This document shows, one piece after another, positions 26,380-37,000 of a stretch of 64,000 nt of DNA. Source of the DNA: Bacteroidales bacterium. Lineage in GTDB: Bacteria > Bacteroidota > Bacteroidia > Bacteroidales > UBA932. The notes beneath the pieces are model-generated. The model made no database searches and was not told where the DNA came from. It was given only the letters and a program-made list of their open reading frames with translations. The stretch lies in NCBI GenBank assembly GCA_017473705.1, contig JAFUJQ010000037.1:1-64000 (forward strand), in the 5' to 3' direction. Numbering within the stretch: position 1 is the first letter of the stretch; each line of letters starts with the position of its first letter. Position numbers and translations under genes: made by a program.

Positions 26380-26408
26380 AGATTCTTCACTTCGTTCAGA
26401 ATAACATT
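26380..26408. repeat. Dispersed palindromic repeat, copy 5
   Basis: AGATTCTTCACTTCGTTCAG followed by AATAACATT lies in the 51-bp gap between susC and susD. It keeps the AGATT/AAT ends with a mutated central stem. Confidence 0.5.
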
Positions 26409-26415
26409 GGAGGAA

Positions 26416-29400
26416 TTAGAAAGTGATGTTGACACCGACTACATAACCTCTGCTCTTTGGATATGCTGAGCAGTCTACACCTGGAGTAAGAGGAGTCTTA
26501 CGTCTTGTGTCGACCTCTGGGTCATAGCCTGAATAGCTGGTGAGGCAGAAGAGGTTTGTACCTGTAACGTATACGCGGAGCTTCTGCATCTTGATCTTCA
26601 TTGTCCACTTCTGTGGAAGGGTGTAACCGATGGTTGCAGACTGGAGACGGAGGAATGAACCGTCCTCGACAGCCCAATCAGAGAAGATAGCCTTGTTTAC
26701 ACCAGGGTTCCACATTGTAGTGCCTGCATTCACTTCTGCAAGACGGTCAGCATCTGTAATCTCCTCACCTGTTGCCCAGTCGATGTTGGTCCAACGGTTC
26801 TCCACATTCATAGAAGAAAGGAGGTTACGGTTAGAATACTTACGTGAGTGGCTGAACTCGATCTTGTTGGCATTGTAGATGTTGTTGCCGAACACATAGT
26901 TGAAGTTAGCAGAGAAGTCGAATCCGTAGAGGTAACCTGAAAGGTTGAAACCACCTACTCCGAGAGGCTGGGCATTACCGATGATGGTCTTGTCATCAAC
27001 AGTGATCTTGCCGTCGCCGTTCATATCCTTGAGCTTCATGGCACCCGGACGGAAGAACTCCTTGCCAAGTACGTCAGAAGCGTCAACTGTGCCTTCGTTT
27101 GCAACCCATGCCGAACCGTCATGAGTGAACTCGTCTACTGAGTAACGTCCGTCAGAAATGTAGCCGTACATGTCTCCGAGAGGACGGCCTACTGTAACTA
27201 TATAGTCAGGACCGATCTCAGTCGATGCCCACTCTGATGTAGCCTCGATCTTCTCAAGACCTCCAAGGCTTGTGACCTTGTTCTCGTTCAAGCTGATGTT
27301 TCCGCCGAGGGTGAGTCCGAAGTTCTTCTTCTCGAAGATCACGAAGTTCACAGATGCCTCGAAACCGCGGTTCTGAACAGATCCGAGGTTGCGGTACTGG
27401 TAGTCATAACCCGAACCTGCCACAGGGAACTGGATGAGGAGGTCGTTTGTAGTGTTGTGGTAAACCTCGAACGATCCGTTGATGCGGCTGTTAAGGAATG
27501 CATAGTCGAGACCGATGTTGTGAGAAACTGTAGTCTCCCAAGTGAGGTCCGGATTCGGCATGATGGATCTTCCACCTACAGTTGTGGTTCCCCACCATGT
27601 GTTACCCATTGAGATCCACTGAGTCTGATTTGCCTGGAAGAGGAGAGATGACACATTCGAAGGAATGTTGTTGTTACCTGCCGTACCGTAGCTGTAGCGG
27701 AGCTTGAGGTTGTTGAGCCATGTTGCATCCTCGAGGAAATGCTCGTTGGAGATTGTCCATGATGCGGCTGCTGAAGGGAAGATGCCCCACTGGTTGCCCT
27801 TCTCGAACTTTGACGAACCGTCGGCACGTACTGTTGCAGAAACTGCATATCTGCCGTCGTAGTCATAGTTTGCTCTTCCGAAGAATGAGAGGAGCTGGTC
27901 GTTAGGGTTGTAGAAATTGTTTGAAGCCACCGGAGTACCTGAAGCCATGAAGTTCCAGGCCATCTGTGAATCAAAGAATGTAGGGAGTCCCTCTATTGTA
28001 GATGAGAGAGTGTTTGACTTGGTAAGAATGTACTCCTGACCGAGGAGGATGTCAAGCTTATGCTTGTCATTTGTGAACACCTCACCGAAGTTATAGTTTA
28101 TAGTATTGGTTGTACGATACTTTGTGCGGAACGCATTCTTATACTGAGTTGCAGGCTGACCCTTGATGGTCGCTGTGTTGCCCACATAGTATGTAGTAAG
28201 ACCATAGAAACGGTTGTCTTCCTGTGAGTAGTCATCGATACCGCCCTCTACCTTGAGGTTGAGGTTCTTGATGATATGCCATGTCACAGAACCGTTGAGA
28301 GTCCAGTTCTTACGGATCCTCTTGTTGTCATTGTCTGACACTGAAAGGAGAGGCGGAGCGTTGTCGCCATAGTCCTCAGCAAGGTCAGAGTCAGTTGCCA
28401 CACCTGTAATAGGGAATGGAGTGTACTGAACCGCATGCTTCAGACGGCCGTTGCTTGATGTGGATCCACCGTCGTTCATAGAGTTTGCACCTGCACCCAT
28501 CACCTCTGTGCGGGAATATCTTGCATTGATGTCGACTGTGATCTGCTTGATAGGCTTGTACTGGGTCTTGAAGTTGAGGTTGTCTCTCTTGTAGTCTGAA
28601 CCCATCATGATGGCCTTGTCACCTACGTGAGCGTAGCTTGCAGTCCACTTGACCTTGTCGCCCGAACCTGAAACGGAAATGTTATGGTTGAATGTAGTGC
28701 CGACGTTGCCGAACACCTTCTTCACCCAGTCATTCTTGTCCACGTTCTTGTAGAGATCCATATCCTCGAATACGCCGAAGTTAGAGACGAATCTGTCCTC
28801 AACCTCGTCACGAAGGACTGCGAGCTCATACTGGTTGCGTACGAAATCATATGAAGAACCGGTCTCGATCGCATCAGCGTTAGCCATCTTCTTCTGTCCC
28901 CAATAAGCGTTGTAGCTTACTGAAATCTTGCCGGCAGCGCCAGACTTGGTAGTCACGAGAACTACACCGTTCGCACCACGAGAACCGTAGATCGCTGTCG
29001 AGAATGCATCCTTGAGGACATCAATTGACTGAATGTCAGACGCAGGGATGTCAGAAATGCTTTCTACCGGAAAACCGTCCACGATGTAGAGAGGAGAAGC
29101 GTCCTGAGTGATTGAACCGCCACCACGGACACGGATCTTGATCTCAGCATCAGGGTCACCCTCTGTAGTGGTAACCTGCACACCGGCCATCTTACCTGTG
29201 AGGGCCTCGCCTACAGAAGCAACCGGCACCTGCACGAGAGCCTCGTTGCCCACTGAAGTCACGGAACCCATGAGGTCGCGACGCTTTACTGTTGCATAAC
29301 CGATGACCACTGTCTCGTCGAGGAAGTTTGAATCCTCAGCAAGGACAACATTGATTGTCGTGTTGTTTCCGATCACGACTTCCTTTGTTGCCATACCGAT

Positions 29401-29631
29401 CATCGAGAAGACGAGAGTCTTGCCCTTGGCATCAGGGACGTTGATGACATAGTCACCGTCAACACCCGTCGAAACACCTAAAGTTGTGCCGTCCACGAAA
29501 ACGGATACGCCTATCAGCGGTTCACCGTTAGCGTCTGACACGGCACCCCTGATCTCCTGAGCGTTTGCCACAAATACTGTGGCAAGCAGTCCTAAGATCA
29601 GCAGAGAAATCCTGTAAGTCAGATTTTTCAT
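26416..29631 (-). CDS. susC: SusC/RagA family TonB-dependent transporter
   Basis: The outer-membrane channel that imports SusD-captured oligosaccharides with TonB energy (1071 residues). A signal peptide (to about 24) is followed by a carboxypeptidase-D regulatory-like domain (about 25-105, IRGAVSDANGEPLIGVSVFV), a TonB-box-like DETVVIGY (about 108-115), the plug (about 115-225, with LYIVDGFPV and AIYGSRGANGVVLVTTKSG) and a 22-strand barrel ending in GVNITF. The first gene after the pectate lyase; the 138-bp gap upstream has a candidate direct repeat and no perfect -7 box. Confidence 0.96.
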   Translation of the reverse strand: MKNLTYRISLLILGLLATVFVANAQEIRGAVSDANGEPLIGVSVFVDGTTLGVSTGVDGDYVINVPDAKGKTLVFSMIGMATKEVVIGNNTTINVVLAEDSNFLDETVVIGYATVKRRDLMGSVTSVGNEALVQVPVASVGEALTGKMAGVQVTTTEGDPDAEIKIRVRGGGSITQDASPLYIVDGFPVESISDIPASDIQSIDVLKDAFSTAIYGSRGANGVVLVTTKSGAAGKISVSYNAYWGQKKMANADAIETGSSYDFVRNQYELAVLRDEVEDRFVSNFGVFEDMDLYKNVDKNDWVKKVFGNVGTTFNHNISVSGSGDKVKWTASYAHVGDKAIMMGSDYKRDNLNFKTQYKPIKQITVDINARYSRTEVMGAGANSMNDGGSTSSNGRLKHAVQYTPFPITGVATDSDLAEDYGDNAPPLLSVSDNDNKRIRKNWTLNGSVTWHIIKNLNLKVEGGIDDYSQEDNRFYGLTTYYVGNTATIKGQPATQYKNAFRTKYRTTNTINYNFGEVFTNDKHKLDILLGQEYILTKSNTLSSTIEGLPTFFDSQMAWNFMASGTPVASNNFYNPNDQLLSFFGRANYDYDGRYAVSATVRADGSSKFEKGNQWGIFPSAAASWTISNEHFLEDATWLNNLKLRYSYGTAGNNNIPSNVSSLLFQANQTQWISMGNTWWGTTTVGGRSIMPNPDLTWETTVSHNIGLDYAFLNSRINGSFEVYHNTTNDLLIQFPVAGSGYDYQYRNLGSVQNRGFEASVNFVIFEKKNFGLTLGGNISLNENKVTSLGGLEKIEATSEWASTEIGPDYIVTVGRPLGDMYGYISDGRYSVDEFTHDGSAWVANEGTVDASDVLGKEFFRPGAMKLKDMNGDGKITVDDKTIIGNAQPLGVGGFNLSGYLYGFDFSANFNYVFGNNIYNANKIEFSHSRKYSNRNLLSSMNVENRWTNIDWATGEEITDADRLAEVNAGTTMWNPGVNKAIFSDWAVEDGSFLRLQSATIGYTLPQKWTMKIKMQKLRVYVTGTNLFCLTSYSGYDPEVDTRRKTPLTPGVDCSAYPKSRGYVVGVNITF

Positions 29632-29694
29632 AAATGAACTTTTTTGGTTTGTATTAGTTGTTAGTGAATATTCGATATTGCGAAATTACCAAAT

Positions 29695-29768
29695 CGTACG
29701 CAAGGGGCGAGTAAAAATTTATCGCTTTACATGTATTTTTTAACACCGTACACGTACGCAGGCACGCA
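29695..29768 (-). promoter_or_regulatory. Direct repeat upstream of susC
   Basis: CGTACGCAAGG (29695-29705) and CGTACGCAGG (29753-29762) are near-identical and 58 bp apart in the gap before susC. On the minus strand a one-mismatch -7 box (TAATTTCG) lies just downstream. The pair could be a binding site for the hybrid sensor's AraC domain; this is inference. Confidence 0.35.
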
Positions 29769-29769
29769 A

Positions 29770-31629
29770 TCATGATATTTTCTGATATGTTCCACCTGCA
29801 TTCTGCGCCTCTATGATATCTTTCACCAGATAGTGCAGGTACATTTCCAGGTTGGTGTAACGCCCATACGGATCCAGAGTCTTTGCGTTTCCATCGGAAG
29901 CGTCAGACTTCTTCAAGCCGAACTGATCTTCGAACCAGTCGGGCATTCCGTCGCCGTCAGCATCCTTGACCTTGTCAAGTTCTGCAGATGAAGCCTCATA
30001 TGCAGGCCATCCTCCGACCGCTGCCTGAGTGTCGATGATACCGTTCCTGGAACCATTGCCACCGTCTGCAAAAGTCGCCTTTCCGGTCTTTGCGTCCGTA
30101 CAGGCACGCTCATCGACAACATCCCTGGACAGAGAAGCGCCTCCATACGAAAGGATACGTTCAAAAGCTGTCTCGGCAGTATGTGTCGTGGTGTATACAT
30201 CTTCTGACGAAGGGCCATACAGCGGCTGCACCGAAGAGAGGAGCTTGGACGCATCCGGAGGCGTGTTTGTCTTGTGGTCGTGCCAATAGACTCCGGCAGA
30301 ATTGTCCGAAGTGATATCCGAATGCCTGGTATGCACATTGCCTGAAAGATAAAGCAACGGATATCCGTAGTCGGTCTTTGAAGATGTATATATGCCGTTG
30401 GCGTCAAGGAAATATTTCCTGTCTTTCGACGCAGGGCCCGGCTTGTAGTAGTTGCCTACCATATTGAACCATGCGCCTTCGCCGCCGTATGTCGAGTTGT
30501 CTCCCCAGTTGTATACGGCATTGTTACGATAGTCGACGTGGCCACGATGAGTCTCCACATACCTGTCATACACTTCCGGATGGTCGAAACGGGGATTGCG
30601 GCTCTTGTGATTTGCGAGAAGATTATGGTGGAATGACGCATTCTTTCCTCCCCAGATGCCTCCGTAGCCATGGCTTCCCTTGCCATGAACGGAATTGCAC
30701 AGGCTTTCAGTAAGTATGCACCACTGCATGGTGAAGTTACTGTTGGCATAGAACGAAGAGCACTCGTCCACAGACCACGACATAGAGCAGTGATCGAGAA
30801 TGATATCCTGGAAATATCTGCCCCATATTGCATCACTCTCCTGCTTGTTCTCATCTCCCATGCGGAAACGAACGAAACGGATTATGACATTGCTTGCCTT
30901 CATCTGAGTTGAAAATCCCTTGAGGCAGATGCCGTCACCTGGGGCTGTCTGACCTGCTATGGTGACATCTCCCTTGGCGATATTGAGCTGAGACTTGAGG
31001 TCTATGAGTCCTGCAACATCAAATACGATGGTCCTCGCACCGGATTCTGCGAGGGCTGCGCGGAGCGAGCCGGCACCGCTGTCTGCAAGCGTCGTGACAT
31101 GTATCACCTTGCCTCCACGTCCGCCTGTCGTATACATTCCGCCGCCTTCGGCCCCTGGGAACGCAAGCGTCTGGCCATGCTGGTCTTCCGCAACAGGGAT
31201 CTTGAACTGCTCATAATATTCCGAAGGTGTTGGAGTCGGTGTCGGATCCGGTCCCGGACCTGGAACAGGCTCTTCACCAGCCTCCAACGTACTTGCAGCA
31301 ATCGGTGAAGAATATGGAGAATCCTGTTCGCCGGCCTTGGTCCTGACCTTGAACGAATAGGTTGTGCCTGGGGTGAGATCATCATAGCCGACCGATGCTT
31401 CACGCGGGCTTGTCTGTCCGCCGGGGACCAACTTTCCGTCTGCTGTTTCAAGCCTTGCGACATAATAGTCAGCCCCATCCACTTCAGTCCATGCGAACAC
31501 AAGAGATGTCTGAGTGGCGGAGACAAGCTTGACTCCGGAAGGAGCCTGGACCTCCTGAGGGACTACAGGGTCGTCGGGCTGGCAGGCTGCCAACAGGGTC
31601 AGGAAGAGTATGGGTAGAAATTTCTTCAT
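29770..31629 (-). CDS. Pectate lyase (PL1-like) lipoprotein with FN3 domain
   Basis: A 619-residue lyase that cleaves polygalacturonate by beta-elimination with Ca2+. Lipobox LAAC (Cys16) then QPDDP, an acidic pattern suggesting surface display. An FN3 domain (about 28-115), a Pro/Thr/Gly linker (about 118-138) and a PL1-type parallel beta-helix (about 150-510: FPGAEGGG, TTGGRGGKVIHVTTL, VTIAGQTAPGDGI, NVIIRFVRFRMGD, DIILDHCSMSW, NPRFDHP) follow. The C-terminus has an EF-hand-like DADGDGMPDWFEDQFG (about 557-572), a calcium or dockerin-like motif seen at the ends of such lyases. Its helix is closely similar to that of the downstream-numbered GH105-PL1 protein, implying duplication. Confidence 0.92.
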   Translation of the reverse strand: MKKFLPILFLTLLAACQPDDPVVPQEVQAPSGVKLVSATQTSLVFAWTEVDGADYYVARLETADGKLVPGGQTSPREASVGYDDLTPGTTYSFKVRTKAGEQDSPYSSPIAASTLEAGEEPVPGPGPDPTPTPTPSEYYEQFKIPVAEDQHGQTLAFPGAEGGGMYTTGGRGGKVIHVTTLADSGAGSLRAALAESGARTIVFDVAGLIDLKSQLNIAKGDVTIAGQTAPGDGICLKGFSTQMKASNVIIRFVRFRMGDENKQESDAIWGRYFQDIILDHCSMSWSVDECSSFYANSNFTMQWCILTESLCNSVHGKGSHGYGGIWGGKNASFHHNLLANHKSRNPRFDHPEVYDRYVETHRGHVDYRNNAVYNWGDNSTYGGEGAWFNMVGNYYKPGPASKDRKYFLDANGIYTSSKTDYGYPLLYLSGNVHTRHSDITSDNSAGVYWHDHKTNTPPDASKLLSSVQPLYGPSSEDVYTTTHTAETAFERILSYGGASLSRDVVDERACTDAKTGKATFADGGNGSRNGIIDTQAAVGGWPAYEASSAELDKVKDADGDGMPDWFEDQFGLKKSDASDGNAKTLDPYGRYTNLEMYLHYLVKDIIEAQNAGGTYQKIS

Positions 31630-31643
31630 TTCTTTAGTTTTAT

Positions 31644-31672
31644 AGATTTCTCGACTTCGCTCGAAATGACAG
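31644..31672. repeat. Dispersed palindromic repeat, copy 6
   Basis: AGATTTCTCGACTTCGCTCG followed by AAATGACAG lies in the 48-bp gap between the two pectate lyase genes. It is the clearest copy: arms TTTCTCGA-like and TCGAAA with a short loop. Confidence 0.6.
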
Positions 31673-31677
31673 TCGGG

Positions 31678-34041
31678 TTACTTTACGTCGTTTTCTGAGT
31701 CTATGATGCCGGGCAGGCCTGTGACTGAGCCGCTGTATGTCGCCTTGCCTTTCTTCACTTCCTTTATGATGCGCTTGTCAACGGCATCGCGCTTCTTCGA
31801 AGCTCCGGCATGCTTCAATACGGCCTTATATGCCTCCTCCGCATCCTGTGACTCCGGTTCCACTGATATCGCGAAAGGTTCTTCTGCAGACACCTCGCCA
31901 TAGTAATTTTCTCTTTCTGCAATCTTATCGTACTCGGGCTTCCTTCCTTCCAATCCGCCTTTTTTCACGGCAGACACATCATATACATTATCCTCGAGAT
32001 AGAACTCGCCAGGAATCATTGATGTCGTGGAAGATGTGCTGATGTCAAGCCATTCGCCGTCAAGATGTCTGGTTGCCGGCCCCGGACGGAAATAATTGTC
32101 TTCGACATTGAACCAGCCTTCCTCGCCACCATAGATCGCTTTCATCCCCCAGTTGTATACTACATTGTTCTTAAAGTCTACAGTGCCGCGGTATAGGACC
32201 CTGTCTTCACGCCAATAGATGCGCGGATGATCGAAACGAGGATTACGGCTGCTGTTATGCGCGAACAGGTTATGGTGGAAAGACACATTCCTGCCGCCCC
32301 AGATGCCGCCGTAGCCATGTCTGCCCTTATGATGGACTGAAGAATTCAATGCTTCAGTGATCATGCACCACTGGACTGTAGCATCCCTGAAATTATAGAA
32401 AGAACCGTTTTCATCCGTCGCCCAGCTGATGGAACAATGGTCTATGATCACATTGCTGCAATGCCTTGCACCGAGGGCATCTCCCTCGACACCGGCCTCA
32501 GAGCCCATTCTGAAGCGCAGGTAACGGATTATTGTATGGTCAGCCTCAACGAACACGCCATGATTACGGATAGTGATACCCTCTCCCGGAGCAGTCTGGC
32601 CCAGGATAGATATGTATGGATTTTCAATCTTCAGCTCGCTCTCAAGACATATGTCACCGCTCACGGCAAAAGTCACGATTCTTGGTCCTTCAGCTTCAAC
32701 GGCATGACGGAGAGTGCCCTCCGAACCGTCATCGGCAAGAGAAGTAACGACATATTCCTTGCCTCCACGGCCTCCTGCGGCATATTTTCCACAACCTTCC
32801 GCTCCTTCAAAAGCGACTGGAAGGTCACGTTCAGGAAAGTAATCAATGTTTTGTCTTGCCTCCCACTCGAGCGAAGCCCAGATGAACGGACCGACACCCT
32901 TGCAGTCGTTCTCTATGATCGGCTCGCTGAGGTAGTATTCGAAATCACCCTTGCGCATCTGCTTGCCGCCAAGGCCTCCGACCGCACAACAGTCTGTCAT
33001 AGAGATGGTTCCGTCTTCATTTTCACGGATGAAGCGATCTATGAATTTCGGATAGAGCCCCAGAATATATTCCTCATGAGATTCATCGATATATCCCATC
33101 CTCAAGCCCTTCAGGAAGGCGTATGTGAACATGATCGAGCAGGTCGCCTCCTGATAGTTTCCTTCACGGTCAGGACAGTCGAGCACCTGATACCACATGC
33201 CTGTCTCCTTGTCGGCCCACTTCGGAAGCACTTCAAGGAAATAATTGAGCTGACCGATCAGTTCCTGTCTGCCAGGATGCTTTGCAGGAAGATAGTCAAG
33301 CACTTCGACCAGAGCTACGGCATACCAGCCGTTCGCGCGTCCCCATGCATGAGCCGAAAGTCCGGTCTGAGGATCGCACCAGAACATTGACTTGGACTCG
33401 TCCCATGCGTGGCGGAAGAGGCCTGTAGCAGGGTCCAGAGTGTTTTTCGCACCGGCCGTGAACTGATGCACAATGTCTGCAAACAGCGAGTCCTTCTCTT
33501 CCTGCGGAGCATATCTCTTGGTGTATTCCGCATAGAACGGAAGGGCCATGTAGAAACCGTCCAGCCACACCTGATGCGGATATATCTGCTTATGCCAGAA
33601 CTCTCCCGACTCTGTGCGGGGCTGATCGTCTATCTGCTCGCGGATCATCCTCGTCACGCGACGGTAACGCTTGTCCTCGTCGCCATACATATCATGAAGA
33701 TCAAAGTAGATACGTGCCGGACAGATGTGGTCCACATTGAAGTTGGACTTTTTATACTTATAGACAACACCCTTCTCAGTCGCCATGGTGTCAGCCCAGT
33801 CGCGGACATAATCAACAACCTCCGGGAGATCATATCTCTTGGCTGCGTCGAGGAAAGACTTGAGTTCAAGTCCGGTCGTATAGTTCCATTTCCTTTCACC
33901 GTTCCTGCCGTCCAGATATGTTGCGTCCGGATTTCTCTTCATCTCTGACTCTATCATCCTTACCGAATAAGGAGTCTGCGCCATCAGGCTCAAGACAGAT
34001 GTCACTGCGAGGAGCAGCAATACTGATTTCTTGTTTATCAT
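31678..34041 (-). CDS. Bifunctional GH105 unsaturated uronyl hydrolase - PL1 pectate lyase
   Basis: A 787-residue exported protein (signal peptide MINKKSVLLLLAVTSVLSLM-A, no lipobox, so periplasmic or secreted) with two catalytic regions. Residues about 25-390 form an alpha/alpha barrel of GH88/GH105 type, with HQVWLDGFYMALPF (D161 at the place of the catalytic Asp), HAWGRANGWY and QEATCSIMFTYAFLKG. GH105 enzymes remove the unsaturated uronic acid that lyases leave at chain ends. Residues about 406-787 form a PL1-type beta-helix (FEGAEGCGKY, AGGRGGKEYVVTSL, ILGQTAPGEGI, TIIRYLRFRMG, VIIDHCSISW, NPRFDHP). The protein therefore joins production of unsaturated ends with their removal. No frameshift or stop separates the halves. 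Five bases lie between it and the upstream regulator gene. Confidence 0.92.
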   Translation of the reverse strand: MINKKSVLLLLAVTSVLSLMAQTPYSVRMIESEMKRNPDATYLDGRNGERKWNYTTGLELKSFLDAAKRYDLPEVVDYVRDWADTMATEKGVVYKYKKSNFNVDHICPARIYFDLHDMYGDEDKRYRRVTRMIREQIDDQPRTESGEFWHKQIYPHQVWLDGFYMALPFYAEYTKRYAPQEEKDSLFADIVHQFTAGAKNTLDPATGLFRHAWDESKSMFWCDPQTGLSAHAWGRANGWYAVALVEVLDYLPAKHPGRQELIGQLNYFLEVLPKWADKETGMWYQVLDCPDREGNYQEATCSIMFTYAFLKGLRMGYIDESHEEYILGLYPKFIDRFIRENEDGTISMTDCCAVGGLGGKQMRKGDFEYYLSEPIIENDCKGVGPFIWASLEWEARQNIDYFPERDLPVAFEGAEGCGKYAAGGRGGKEYVVTSLADDGSEGTLRHAVEAEGPRIVTFAVSGDICLESELKIENPYISILGQTAPGEGITIRNHGVFVEADHTIIRYLRFRMGSEAGVEGDALGARHCSNVIIDHCSISWATDENGSFYNFRDATVQWCMITEALNSSVHHKGRHGYGGIWGGRNVSFHHNLFAHNSSRNPRFDHPRIYWREDRVLYRGTVDFKNNVVYNWGMKAIYGGEEGWFNVEDNYFRPGPATRHLDGEWLDISTSSTTSMIPGEFYLEDNVYDVSAVKKGGLEGRKPEYDKIAERENYYGEVSAEEPFAISVEPESQDAEEAYKAVLKHAGASKKRDAVDKRIIKEVKKGKATYSGSVTGLPGIIDSENDVK

Positions 34042-34046
34042 ATAGT

Positions 34047-37000
34047 TTAAGAGTTTTTATTCTGTTTTATATAGTCTGCCGGTGACATGCCGTAATGCTT
34101 CTTGAAGCAGCGGCTGAAATATCCCGGATCGGAGAATCCGACCTTGTACGAAGTCTCAGAAACCGAATACTGACCGCTCTTGAGGTAGTACTTCGCCTTC
34201 TCCATCCTGAAGTCCTGGATAAGCTCGACAGGCGACTTGCCTGTAAGACCCTTCACCTTGTTATACATGGACGTACGTCCCATACCGACATATGTCGCAA
34301 GCTGCTCCACGGTCACATCAGGGTCGGAGACATTCTCCTCCAGCCATGTCATTACCTTCTTGATGAGCTGCTCGTCCCTGTCTGTGATGACGATCTCCTC
34401 CGGAGAAATCTCCACCTTGCCAGGCTTCTTGATCACTTCCTTCCTGCGCTCGAAGATGTTGTCTATGCCAGCCTTGAGAAGTTCCATCGAGAAAGGCTTG
34501 GCGATATATCCGTCCGCGCCATATTTCATAGCCCTTACATGAGTATCATCCTCATGTTTGGCCGTAATCATCACAATCGGTATATGACTGGTATTAAAGT
34601 CATTACGCAAGGCCTCTATAAGTTCCATACCATCCATCTCCGGCATCATGAGGTCGGTGATGACGATATCAGGCATCCAGCGTTGCGATATCACCTGAAG
34701 TGCCTCACGGCCGTTGCCGGCGTCGCGCACGTCATACTGCGAACTGAGATTATTATATATGTATACACGCAGCTCAGCATTGTCCTCCACCACGAGCACC
34801 TTCCTCGCACCGGCAGGACATGTCGGTTCTACCTTGTACTTGCTCACTCCGTACGCCTCGGACTGCTGCTCGCATCCCACCGGCAGACGGACAAAGAACT
34901 TAGAGCCCACGCCTTTCTCGCTCTCGACATAGATCTCACCGCCATGAATCTCGGCTATCTCCTTGCAGAATGACAGTCCGATACCGCTGCTGGCCATTCC
35001 CCTGAAGGCTGTCGTAGAGCCTTTGGTAAAAGGCTCGAATATGGCCTTCTGATTTTCCTTGGCTATTCCTATGCCATTGTCCTTCACCATGATGCGGAAC
35101 TCGTCATCACCTTCCCTATAGAGTACTCCGACCTCAAGCTTTCCGCCATCAGAAGTATATTTGAAGGCATTCGAAAGCAGATTATATACAAGAGCTTCCA
35201 GACGGATGGAGTCTCCCCATACCATGAGGCTGTCCACAGACTTGATGATGCGCATCTCCATCTGCCTCTCCACCGACATGTCACGGAAATCGTCGTATAC
35301 TCCCTGAACGAGCTTGACCACATCGAACATGCTGACATTCAGCCTCATCTGACCATCAACGAGCGACCTTGTGTCAAGCAGCTGATTGACCAGGGTGAGC
35401 ATCCTCTTTGCGTTCTTCTTGACAATGTTCACGCTGTATTCCTGCTGGGAACCGTTCTCTGTATTCTTGCTGATCTCATCAATGCCGCCAAGGATCAGTG
35501 TAAGAGGCGTGCGAAGCTCGTGTGAGACATTGGTGAAAAACCTCATCTTTATGTCTGAAAGGCCCTGCTCCAGCTTTGCATCGCTTCGTATCTTGAAGGA
35601 AGTCAGCAATATGCGGGCTACGATAAAGACAAGAGCCAGTATGAGAAGCACATATATCATCTTGGCATAGACAGAATTCCACACCGAAGGTCTGACCTGC
35701 ACCGGAATGCTTACATAATCCTTGACGATGAAAGTATAATTTCCAGGAGGAATGCGCGAGTATGTGACCCTGTTGGTTCCCGCGCTGGAGATCCATGACT
35801 TGTCATATCCCTCAAGCATATAAAGGAACGACTTCTCTCCCCTGTCGCTGAAGTCGAGAGAGGCAAAGTCAATCCTGAAGAATGAGCAGTCATGAGGAAT
35901 GACTATTTCGTCATCAAACGAAGTACGCTTTCCGTCAACGCTCAGACCTGAAATCACTATGCGGTCGCAGCTGGAGTCATCAGCAAACAGCTCAGGATCA
36001 ATCCGATATACATTATCATAAGTTCCAAACAGAACTGTACCGTCATCCAATGCCAGACAGGTGGCCTCACTGTATGCAGCAGAGCCTACACCATCATATA
36101 TACTGAAATTCCTCACTTTGGATGTCTGAGGATCATATGTGGAAAGTCCGGCTTCCGTTGCAATCCATATCACTCCCTCCGAGTCTTCGACTGCGGAATG
36201 AATGATATTGCTGGCAAGGCCCTCTTCCGTGCTGACGATCTCGAAGCGAGGCTCACCGTTCTCGAAATACAGCCTGTTGAGTCCTCCTCCGAATGTGCAG
36301 AGCCAGGTGTTGTCCTTGCTGTCCGTGAATATATGGATTATGTCATTGTTACCCAGGGAGTTCTTGTCGCCAGGAACTTTCTGGATCAGTTTGAATTCCG
36401 TAAGTTCAGGATTGTCGTTAGGAGTGAATATGATCAGACCGCCGACAGTGGCCACGAGCATCTGTCCGTCAGGCATGCAATGCAGATATCTGACTCTGTC
36501 ACCGACCTCCTGAGGATAGTCAGGGAAATTGTTCCTTACCGTGATGAACTTGTCACCGTCAGGATCAGGAAGCATAGACAGAGCTCCGCCGTATGTTCCC
36601 ACCCATATGCGGCCGTCCATGTCCTGTTCTATAGAATATATGTTATTGGAACTCAGGGCATCAGGATTGTGCGGATCCCGGGTGAAACGGGTCGTTCTGT
36701 AGCCGCTGCCATCCGGGGTCATGCGGATAAGTCCGTCACCCTTGGTGCCGAGCCATATATTGCCCCTGTCATCCTCGAAGATCGAATATATGACCCCGAC
36801 ATCTCCTGTCTTCGCATCAGGGAAACGTCTGCATGAAGACATGTCTGGAGAATATCTGTAAAGTTCACGGCTCTTGGTCGCCACCCATACATATCCGTTG
36901 CTGTCCCCGGTCATTGCCCGGACCTCAGACGATGACATTTCATCATCCGAGCGGGTCGGTGGCACGATCACATCGATCTTCGGAGATATGACCGTCACCC

